Source: Oscillospiraceae bacterium
GTDB taxonomy: Bacteria; Bacillota; Clostridia; Oscillospirales; Oscillospiraceae
NCBI GenBank assembly: GCA_017538775.1
Contig: JAFYIF010000137.1
Coordinates: forward strand, 1 to 11,940
DNA: 11,940 nt
Direction: 5' to 3'
Both the position numbers and the translations under genes were made by a program. This document shows, one piece after another, positions 6,722-11,940 of the stretch. Each line of letters starts with the position of its first letter. Position 1 is the first letter of the stretch. A model generated the notes under the pieces. The model searched no databases. It was not told where the DNA came from and was given only the letters and a program-made list of their open reading frames with translations.

Positions 6722-7357
6722 TCATTCCTCCGAATCGGCGGCCAGGGCCGCCACCAGCGCGTCGATCCGGCGCTTGTGGAAGGCGTAGCTGGCCTTGTTT
6801 GCGATCAGTCTGGCGCTGATGGGGAGGATGGTCTCCACCACCTCCAGCTCGTTCTCTTTCAGGGTGGTGCCGGTCTCCACGATGTCCACGATCACGTCCG
6901 ACAGGTCCAGGATCGGGGCCAGCTCGATGCTGCCGTTCAGGTGGATCACGTCGATGTCCCGGCCCAGGGAGGCGTAGTAATCCCGGGCGATGCGGCTGAA
7001 CTTCGTCGCCACCCGCAGGGTGCGCCGCCGATCGTCCCGGAAGCCCCGGCGGGCGGCCACCGCCATGCGGCAGACCCCCAGGCCCAGGTCCTGCAGCTCA
7101 TAGACCGCCGGGCGGTATTCCAGCAGGATGTCCCGGCCCGCCACGCCCAGGTCCGCCGCGCCCCGCTCCACATAGGCCCCCACGTCCGAGGGCTTGGACC
7201 AGAAGTAGCGCAGCGCGCCGTCCTCCGTCTCAAAGATCAGGCGGCGGCTGTCCCCGGTCAGGCCGGGGCAGGGGTATCCGGCGGCGGCGAAGCGGGCGTA
7301 GACCTGCTCCCCCAGCCGCCCCTTGGGCAGCGCCACGGTCAGACAGTCCTTCCTCAC
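6722..7357 (-). CDS. hisG: ATP phosphoribosyltransferase, short form, catalytic subunit
   Basis: HisG (211 aa) commits PRPP and ATP to histidine synthesis. It is the short form: it lacks the C-terminal ACT-like regulatory domain of the roughly 290-aa enzyme, so it is expected to work as a hetero-octamer with HisZ, which carries histidine feedback control. Visible motifs are VALPKGRLGE at the N-terminus, DLGVAGRDIL (about 69-78) and the PRPP-binding loop DIVETGTTLKEN (about 158-169). The start is GTG at 7355-7357, which overlaps the hisZ stop by 4 nt. No ATG fits better. Confidence 0.97.
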   Translation of the reverse strand: MRKDCLTVALPKGRLGEQVYARFAAAGYPCPGLTGDSRRLIFETEDGALRYFWSKPSDVGAYVERGAADLGVAGRDILLEYRPAVYELQDLGLGVCRMAVAARRGFRDDRRRTLRVATKFSRIARDYYASLGRDIDVIHLNGSIELAPILDLSDVIVDIVETGTTLKENELEVVETILPISARLIANKASYAFHKRRIDALVAALAADSEE

Positions 7358-8484
7358 GCCTCCACCCCGCTTTCCCGATAATCCTCAATGCGCCCATAGC
7401 GCAGCCCCTCCGGGGCGCAGCGCTGGGCGTCCACCCTTGTGCCCCCGACCTGCCGGGCGTGCACCGCCCGGGCCAGGGCCGCCGGGTCCGCCTCCGGGCC
7501 GTAGCGCAGCAGCAGCTCGCAGTCCGTCTCCTCCGCGCTCTCCCAGAGCCGCTCGATCAGGTCCAGGCTGACGGCGAAACCCGCCGCCCGGTCCCGGCGG
7601 CCAAAACGCTCCAGCAGCCGGTCATAACGCCCGCCGCTGAGCACCGCGTCGGGCACGGAGCCCACATAGCCCCGGAACACCAGGCCGTTGTAGTAGTCCA
7701 GCTCCCCGGCGGCGGAGAAGTCCACCACCAGCCGCTCCCCCAGGCCCAGGCGCTCCAGCGCGTCCAGAATGCGGGCAAAGCCCTCCAGCGCCTCCCCGAA
7801 CTCGCCCAGCGCCCGCAGCACGGGCAGGGCCTCCGCCGGACTGCCGGTGCAGCGCAGCAGCCGGAGCAGGGCGTCGGTGGCCTCCTCCGCAGCGCCCGCC
7901 TCCCGGCAGACCCGGCGCAGCTCGTGGGGGGTCTTCCGGGCGATGCAGTCCAGCGCGGCGGCCCGGGCGGAGGCGTTCAGCCCGGCCCGGTCCAGAAGCC
8001 GGGCCGTCAGGTCCGGCTGGGACACGGTCAGCAGCCAGTCCGTGGCCCGGCCCGCCGTCCCCGGCGCGCCGGGGGCCAGCAGCCGCAGGCTCTCCGCCGC
8101 CAGCAGCAGCACCTCCGTCAGCGTCCAGTCGTCCAGCGCGCCCAGGCACTCCAGGCCCACCTGACTCAGCTCCCGGAAGGGCCCGCCCCGCTCGGCCCGG
8201 TAGACCTTCTCGCTGTAATACAGCTTGCGGACGCCCCCGGCGCTGTCCCGGGTGTTGCGGACGATGGAGAGGGTCACGTCCGGCTTGAGGGCCATCAGCC
8301 GCCCGTCCGAGCCGGTGAAGCTCAGGATCTGCTCCGCCGCCAGCACGTCCCGGTTCCGGGCGTAGAGGTCGTATTCCTCGAATTTGTTCATACGGTACTG
8401 TGTGAAGCCCCAGCTCCGGTACAGCGTCCGCAGCGCCAGCCCGGCGCGTTCGGCCCCGGTCAGGCAGTCCAGATATGCGTCCAT
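7354..8484 (-). CDS. hisZ: ATP phosphoribosyltransferase regulatory subunit (HisRS-like)
   Basis: HisZ (376 aa) is a catalytically dead relative of histidyl-tRNA synthetase. It binds the short HisG, activates it and carries the histidine-binding control site. The class II synthetase core is recognisable: MALKPDVTLSIVR (about 64-76), a motif-2-like segment around EKVYRAERGG and ELSQVGLECLG (about 92-115), and LSGGRYDRLLERFG followed by GFAVSLDLI in the second half. The protein is shorter than a HisRS (about 420 aa), and its C-terminus shows no clear anticodon-binding domain. It is next to a short-form HisG, which settles HisZ over HisS. It is the first gene of the operon. The ribosome binding site is modest. 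Confidence 0.95.
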   Translation of the reverse strand: MDAYLDCLTGAERAGLALRTLYRSWGFTQYRMNKFEEYDLYARNRDVLAAEQILSFTGSDGRLMALKPDVTLSIVRNTRDSAGGVRKLYYSEKVYRAERGGPFRELSQVGLECLGALDDWTLTEVLLLAAESLRLLAPGAPGTAGRATDWLLTVSQPDLTARLLDRAGLNASARAAALDCIARKTPHELRRVCREAGAAEEATDALLRLLRCTGSPAEALPVLRALGEFGEALEGFARILDALERLGLGERLVVDFSAAGELDYYNGLVFRGYVGSVPDAVLSGGRYDRLLERFGRRDRAAGFAVSLDLIERLWESAEETDCELLLRYGPEADPAALARAVHARQVGGTRVDAQRCAPEGLRYGRIEDYRESGVEA

Positions 8485-8506
8485 AAAGCACCCATTCTTC
8501 CCGAAT

Positions 8507-8531
8507 GCGGGACCGGCACCGCCGATCCCGC
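8507..8531 (-). promoter_or_regulatory. Strong hairpin in the his operon leader
   Basis: On the minus strand GCGGGATCGGC and GCCGGTCCCGC flank GGT, giving an 11-bp stem with one G-U pair and a 3-nt loop. It lies right at the start of the predicted leader (transcription start near 8536) and ends about 22 nt before the hisZ ATG. It has no U-tract, so it is not a terminator. It could stabilise the 5' end or bind a regulator. No T-box, His-rich leader peptide or known riboswitch is visible in this short leader. Confidence 0.5.
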
Positions 8532-8542
8532 GTGATTTTCGT

Positions 8543-8571
8543 ATTTTACCACAGCAGCGTATGAAAGTAAA
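8543..8571 (-). promoter_or_regulatory. hisZ: Probable promoter of the his operon
   Basis: Read on the minus strand, the -35 box is TTTACT (8566-8571) and the -10 box is TAAAAT (8543-8548). The spacer is exactly 17 bp, and a TG extends the -10 (TGGTAAAAT). The predicted start near 8536 gives a leader of about 50 nt. It is the only good sigma-A-like match upstream of hisZ and would serve the whole operon down to at least hisA. Confidence 0.65.
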
Positions 8572-8581
8572 TAGGCAGTTT

Positions 8582-8623
8582 GCACAGCTTCCCGCGCCCC
8601 GCCGGGCCGGGAAGCGTTTGTGC
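8582..8623. repeat. GC-rich inverted repeat between the divergent promoters
   Basis: GCACAGCTTCCCG (8582-8594) pairs with CGGGAAGC (8608-8615) and TGTGC (8619-8623), with a 3-nt bulge (GTT, 8616-8618). The loop can form a further stem, GCCC (8596-8599) with GGGC (8604-8607). It is upstream of the his promoter and of the response regulator gene, so neither expected transcript should include it. It lacks a T-run and ends no gene I can see. A regulator binding site or a dispersed palindromic repeat are the main options. Confidence 0.6.
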
Positions 8624-8710
8624 TTGCCCCCGCTTCCATTCTGTGATAAGCTTTTTTCAGCTTTGATTCAGGCGCGTGCGCGATACTGAACGGGAGGGGG
8701 ATGAGGCGCA

Positions 8711-9388
8711 ATGAAGATACTCATCGTGGAGGACGAGCGGCTGCTGGCCGACACGCTTTGCACCATGCTGGAGGCCCGCGGCTACGAGGCCGAGGCCGTG
8801 TACGACGGGGAGAGCGGCCGGGAGTGGGCGTTGACCGGGGTCTACGACCTGCTGATTTTGGACGTGATGATGCCGGGGATGAACGGCTATGAAGTGGCCC
8901 GGGCCGTGCGGCGCAGCCGGGTGGACACGCCCATTCTGATGCTGACGGCCCGCAGCGCCCTGGAGGACCGGATCGAGGGCCTGGACTCCGGCGCGGACTA
9001 CTATCTGACCAAGCCCTTCGACAGCCGGGAGCTGCTGGCCTGCGTGGGGGCGCTGCTGCGGCGGCAGGGCGGCCAGGTGAACGAGCTGCGCTGCGGCAAC
9101 ACGGCGCTGGACCTGAACGCCTGCACCCTGCGCTGCGGGGAGCGAATGGTGCGTCTCAGCGCCCGGGAGTTCGACGTGCTGCGCTATCTGATGCGCAACC
9201 GGGACCGGGTCCTCAGCAAGGAGCAGATCCTGGAGAAGGTCTGGGGCTTTGAGTCCAACGCGGTGGAAAACCATGTGGAGGTCTATGTGGGCTTCCTGCG
9301 CAAGAAGCTGCAAAGCATCGGCAGCAACGTCCGCATCGAGGCCATCCGCCGCCTGGGCTATCATCTGGAGGTGACGGAGTCATGCTGA
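8711..9388 (+). CDS. OmpR/PhoB-family response regulator
   Basis: This 225-aa cytoplasmic transcription factor has a receiver domain (about 1-118). It carries the acidic pair Glu7-Asp8, the phosphorylated Asp51 in LILDVMMPGMNG, Thr79 and the conserved Lys101 in YLTKPF. A winged-helix DNA-binding domain follows (about 127-222) with LSAREFDVLRYLM, LSKEQILEKVWG and VEVYVGFLRKKL, ending in [21 protein letters not shown] and GAGG lie before the ATG. An ATG at 8701 is in another frame and gives only a shadow ORF. It overlaps the kinase gene by 7 nt, so the two form a two-component pair. The promoter is unclear; TTGCCC-17-TAAGCT near 8624-8652 is only a weak candidate. The target genes are unknown. 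Divergence from the his operon does not by itself imply control of histidine synthesis. Confidence 0.95.
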   Translation: MKILIVEDERLLADTLCTMLEARGYEAEAVYDGESGREWALTGVYDLLILDVMMPGMNGYEVARAVRRSRVDTPILMLTARSALEDRIEGLDSGADYYLTKPFDSRELLACVGALLRRQGGQVNELRCGNTALDLNACTLRCGERMVRLSAREFDVLRYLMRNRDRVLSKEQILEKVWGFESNAVENHVEVYVGFLRKKLQSIGSNVRIEAIRRLGYHLEVTESC

Positions 9389-10635
9389 GACGGCTGCGGA
9401 TCAAGTTCATCTGCGTCAACATGGGCATTGTGGCGGCCATGCTGGCGGTGATCTTCGGGCTGGAGCTGCACTTCACCCGGCAGGACCTGGAAGGGGAGTC
9501 GCTCCGCCAGCTCCAGCTGGTGGCGGAGCGGCTGGACCGGCGGCGGGAGGACGGCCCGGAGGGCGCCCTCGGCCCCGGGAAGGACGGCGTCCGCAGCGAG
9601 CAGCCCGACCTGAGCGACCAGCGGGGCTTCCTGCCCTATCTGCTGCTGCGCTGCGGTGCGGACGGGAGCGTGGAGGAGGTCAGCGGCAACTTCAGCTATG
9701 ACGGGGACGTTTCCGCCCTGGCGGCGGCGGCCCTGGCCGCGACGGAGTCCGGCGGGGTCCTGGAGGACAGCGCCCTGCGCTATTTGCGGACGGAGACGCC
9801 GGAGGGGCTGCGCCTCGTCTTCACCGACATCAGCGGGGAACAGAGCACGATGGCTGGCTTGCTCCGCACCAGCCTCCTGGTGGGTGCGGCCAGTCTCGCG
9901 CTGTTTTTCCTGCTGAGTCTGCTGCTGGCCCGCTGGGCCGTGAAGCCGGTGGAGGAGGCCTGGAAGCAGCAGAAGCAGTTCGTCTCCGACGCCAGCCACG
10001 AGCTGAAAACGCCCCTGACGGTCATCACCACCAACGCGGAGCTGCTGCAAAGCCCGGACTTCGACCAGGCCGCCCGGGGCCGCTTCGCCGACAACATCCT
10101 CACCATGTCCCGGCAGATGCGGGGCCTGGTGGAGGGGCTGCTGGAGCTGGCCCGGGTGGACGCCGGGGCCGTGGCGAAGACCATGGAGGACCTGGACCTC
10201 GGCGCCCTCTGCGCCGAGGCCGCCCTGCCCTTCGAGCCGCTTTGCTATGAGCGGGGTCTGACGCTGAACACGGAGCTGGAGGAGTCCGTCCGCGTCCACG
10301 GCAGCGCCGCCCATCTGCGCCAGGCGGTGGAGATCCTGCTGGACAACGCGCAGAAATACGCCCACAGCGGCACGGAGGTGTGGCTGCGGCTGGAGCGGCG
10401 CGGAAAGGGGCACTGCCTCCTCTCCGTCACCGACACCGGGGACCCCATCGCCCCGGAGGACCTGCCCCACCTCTTCGAGCGCTTCTACCGGGCGGACAAG
10501 GCCCGCTCCCGGAACGGCAGCTACGGCCTGGGCCTGGCCATCGCCAAACAGGTGGCGGAGGCCCACCGGGGCCGCATCAGCTGCGAAAGCCGGGAGGGCG
10601 TGACGAAGTTCTCCCTGCTGTTGCCGACGGTGTGA
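9382..10635 (+). CDS. Membrane sensor histidine kinase
   Basis: This 417-aa kinase is the partner of the response regulator just upstream. The first transmembrane segment is about residues 9-29. An extracytoplasmic sensor region of about 130 residues follows, with no domain I recognise and a charged Gly/Pro-rich part near 53-80. The second transmembrane segment is about 161-184. The DHp helix starts almost directly after it, through a linker (WAVKPVEEAWKQQKQF) that replaces a full HAMP domain. The phospho-acceptor is His206 in FVSDASHELKTPL. The ATPase domain has the N box LLDNAQKYA (Asn322), an F box LFERFYRADKARS and a G2 box GSYGLGLAIAK. The G1 box reads DTGDPI, with Pro where Gly is usual. 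The ATG at 9382 overlaps the regulator gene by 7 nt. The signal sensed is unknown. Confidence 0.95.
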   Translation: MLRRLRIKFICVNMGIVAAMLAVIFGLELHFTRQDLEGESLRQLQLVAERLDRRREDGPEGALGPGKDGVRSEQPDLSDQRGFLPYLLLRCGADGSVEEVSGNFSYDGDVSALAAAALAATESGGVLEDSALRYLRTETPEGLRLVFTDISGEQSTMAGLLRTSLLVGAASLALFFLLSLLLARWAVKPVEEAWKQQKQFVSDASHELKTPLTVITTNAELLQSPDFDQAARGRFADNILTMSRQMRGLVEGLLELARVDAGAVAKTMEDLDLGALCAEAALPFEPLCYERGLTLNTELEESVRVHGSAAHLRQAVEILLDNAQKYAHSGTEVWLRLERRGKGHCLLSVTDTGDPIAPEDLPHLFERFYRADKARSRNGSYGLGLAIAKQVAEAHRGRISCESREGVTKFSLLLPTV

Positions 10636-10665
10636 AATAAGAGAAGCAGGAGCTGTAGTGGATGT

Positions 10666-10755
10666 CTAGGGAACCGCTGAATAAATCGCCTTTATACGAC
10701 TAGTTTGAATTGAAGATAGACAAGGTTCATTTCTGCTTTGTTTGGATATTCGGTA
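10666..10755. mobile_element. Possible insertion-sequence end remnant at the composition break
   Basis: The 120 bp between the kinase stop and the next gene hold no ORF. The part from 10666 begins CTAGGGAACCGCTGAATAAAT, which reminds me of transposon terminal repeats in Clostridia. I cannot name the family, and I see no matching second end in the window. It coincides with the change from GC-rich to AT-rich sequence. Treat it as a pattern-based suspicion only. Confidence 0.25.
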
Positions 10756-11550
10756 CTATTTTTCTAATTGAGTAATCAGGTTATACTGATTACTCATGCT
10801 TAGAAGAATCCTTAAAAAGCCTAAACTTAGTGCTTCTATTTCATTGTCAGTTGGCCATCTTAATAGCAAATCCAATAGGGCTTTGTAGACTTGGTCGTTC
10901 AAAAATGAAGAGAATGCTTTTGATACTTCCAATCTTACTTGGTACTCCTCATAATCTGTGGAATAAATTTTGCATATTGAGAGCCTACCTAGATAATTAA
11001 AAATAAGAGCAAGCACTGTCATTAGCGTTTCTTGATTCTTCGGAAAATCATTTCGTGCTATTAGTTTTTCAGCAGTCAGTTTGGGAACTAATACATACTC
11101 ATACAGCGAGCAGTTATCCAAAAAAAGATTGATATTTTTTGTGAGCGAAAACGGCACCTCATCGTTAATTGATTTCCATCCCAAAGCTCGAATCATTTCT
11201 ATCTGAGATGCATGATACTCAGTATAACCCTTGATTGCTACATTCGTTTCTTTGTTTTTAACATATTTCTCTGTGTCGCAGATATGGGTTAATTCATGAA
11301 AAACGATATGTTCAGCATTTCCTCCCGAGATCCACAATTTTTCCCAGACATTTAAAGTGTGGCTTTTTTGTTCACAGTTGTAATGCTGGCTCGCTAATAC
11401 TACATACCCCAAATTCTTCTTCTTTTCTAGTTCTAAGTTAATAGAAAACGGTATGATTTTGACATTTGGAAACTCGGAAATACCACAAAAATGCAAGTAG
11501 TTTTTAATGCAACTAGTCACATAGGAAATCGTCATTTCATTAAAAAACAT
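10756..11550 (-). CDS. HExxH zinc-metallopeptidase-like protein of unknown function
   Basis: This is a 264-aa protein I cannot assign to a named family. Residues 83-92 read VFHELTHICD, a zinc-peptidase helix with His85, Glu86 and His89. Glu111 in KGYTEYHASQIE, 22 residues after the second histidine, is a plausible third ligand, as in gluzincin-type peptidases. I see no signal peptide or clear membrane helix, so it is probably cytoplasmic. The C-terminal half is helical and Leu/Glu-rich. The ATG at 11548-11550 has a GGAGG site 7 nt upstream and lies 27 nt after the nuclease-like gene, so the two look co-transcribed. Codon use is AT-rich (many AAA, ATT and TTA codons), unlike the GC-rich genes to the left, which suggests transfer. 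The substrate is unknown. Roles in defence or stress are guesses. Confidence 0.8.
   Translation of the reverse strand: MFFNEMTISYVTSCIKNYLHFCGISEFPNVKIIPFSINLELEKKKNLGYVVLASQHYNCEQKSHTLNVWEKLWISGGNAEHIVFHELTHICDTEKYVKNKETNVAIKGYTEYHASQIEMIRALGWKSINDEVPFSLTKNINLFLDNCSLYEYVLVPKLTAEKLIARNDFPKNQETLMTVLALIFNYLGRLSICKIYSTDYEEYQVRLEVSKAFSSFLNDQVYKALLDLLLRWPTDNEIEALSLGFLRILLSMSNQYNLITQLEK
10769..10796. repeat. Perfect inverted repeat at the 3' end of the metallopeptidase gene
   Basis: TGAGTAATCAG (10769-10779) and CTGATTACTCA (10786-10796) are exact reverse complements around GTTATA, an 11-bp stem. It lies inside the last codons of the gene (residues MSNQYNLITQ). Neither strand has a T-run directly after it, so a normal intrinsic terminator is not supported. 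It may be chance, an mRNA 3' stabiliser or an operator-like palindrome. Confidence 0.5.
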
Positions 11551-11577
11551 AAGAATCCTCCAATATAATTTGAAAGA

Positions 11578-11940
11578 CTATTCATTCCTTTCACAGTCAA
11601 GAAAGCGCACAATTTTGCTTTGTATGTATTCAACGTCTAACGGTTCATCATATCTCAGTTCAATAAGATCTACTCTATTCTCTTTGCACAGCAGTCGCTT
11701 CTTTTTGTCCAACTCTATTCTGTTTTCCAACCCTTCTTTTCCGCCAAATATGTTGATAGGTTTATAATGCTGAATACCCTGATACTCCAGTCCCACACAT
11801 AGACTAGGAATAAAAACATCTAAGGATTGCCTTCCAAGCCAATTAGCTCGATACTGGTATATTGCATCAGAATATAGAGAATTTACAATTCGATATAGTT
11901 TATACTCAGATGCCCATCGTGGAGAAGTAATTCCTGCTTC
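11578..11940 (-). CDS. PD-(D/E)XK / Vsr-fold nuclease-like protein, C-terminal part only
   Basis: The frame is open from the TAG at 11578-11580 to the end of the window, giving 120 residues of C-terminal sequence. The gene starts beyond 11940. A GTG at 11794-11796 is an internal codon, not the start, because the conserved core lies across it. The visible pattern is LDVFIPSLCVGLEYQGIQHY, then FGGKEGLENR, then DKKKRLLCKENRVDLIELRYD. This alternation of a D strand, an E-x-Q strand, an FGG turn, a D-x-x-K helix and a final I-x-L-I-x-x-x-Y strand is typical of small restriction-endonuclease-fold proteins found in phages and mobile DNA. The acidic residues of LDVF and GLEYQ would be the metal ligands. 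It is AT-rich and lies 27 nt before the metallopeptidase gene, in the same direction. The DNA target and the partner are unknown. Confidence 0.72.
   Translation of the reverse strand, partial: EAGITSPRWASEYKLYRIVNSLYSDAIYQYRANWLGRQSLDVFIPSLCVGLEYQGIQHYKPINIFGGKEGLENRIELDKKKRLLCKENRVDLIELRYDEPLDVEYIQSKIVRFLDCERNE

Noticed and set aside
4619..8535. Long plus-strand open frames antisense to hisC, hisD, hisG and hisZ
   Set aside because: Low-complexity His/Gln/Gly/Ala composition and complete overlap with strongly supported his genes mark them as shadows.
8485..8710. T-box riboswitch or His-rich attenuator leader upstream of hisZ
   Set aside because: The predicted leader is about 50 nt, with no specifier/antiterminator structure and no run of His codons.
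8657..10566. Minus-strand open frames opposite the response regulator and kinase
   Set aside because: They are antisense to two genes with intact catalytic motifs and show the same biased shadow composition.
10769..10796. Intrinsic terminator for the metallopeptidase gene or the kinase gene
   Set aside because: The 11-bp stem is perfect, but neither strand has a T-run directly after it and it lies within the coding sequence. It is kept only as an inverted repeat.
1..11940. CRISPR arrays, tRNA or rRNA genes
   Set aside because: I saw no regularly spaced repeats and no tRNA- or rRNA-like sequence. The only clear direct repeat is the pair in the TA locus.

Overview
The window is about 10.6 kb of GC-rich chromosome followed by about 1.3 kb of clearly AT-rich DNA. 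The GC-rich part suggests a high-GC Clostridia/Oscillospiraceae-type Firmicute. The signs are a short-form HisG that needs HisZ, a PHP-type histidinol phosphatase, a fused HisIE, strong AGGAGG-like ribosome binding sites, and Firmicutes-style OmpR/kinase architecture. This is inference from gene content; no 16S or other marker gene is present.

Positions 8484 down to 1 (minus strand) hold a complete histidine operon in the order hisZ-hisG-hisD-hisC-hisB-hisH-hisA-[357 bp]-hisF-hisIE-PHP phosphatase (hisK-like, cut by the window start). Together the products cover every step from PRPP + ATP to L-histidine. Nearly all junctions are 4-7 nt overlaps or 4 nt gaps, as in a tightly coupled operon. 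A good promoter lies about 60-90 bp upstream of hisZ, followed by a leader of about 50 nt that carries a strong hairpin. I see no T-box.

The exception to the tight packing is the 357 bp between hisA and hisF. It holds what reads as a complete type I toxin-antitoxin locus with the layout of the pAD1 par/Fst system. There is a promoter and a leader stem that masks the Shine-Dalgarno sequence. A 27-codon ORF on the plus strand encodes a small hydrophobic peptide ending in a Lys-Trp-Leu-Asp tail. A 14-bp bidirectional terminator hairpin follows. A convergent minus-strand promoter would make an RNA of about 80 nt. An imperfect direct repeat of about 25 nt sits at the toxin start codon and again at the 5' end of the antisense RNA, so the antisense RNA can pair with the toxin start region. 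This is the most interesting object in the window.

Positions 8711-10635 (plus strand, divergent from the his operon) hold a two-component system: an OmpR/PhoB-type response regulator overlapping a membrane histidine kinase that lacks a HAMP domain. No target gene is adjacent. The 226 bp divergent intergenic region contains the his promoter and a large GC-rich inverted repeat.

From about 10,640 onward the base composition drops sharply. A stretch resembling an insertion-sequence end (low confidence) is followed by two minus-strand genes in an apparent operon: a PD-(D/E)XK/Vsr-fold nuclease-like protein (5' end beyond the window) and an HExxH zinc-metallopeptidase-like protein of unknown role. 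This is probably horizontally acquired accessory DNA.
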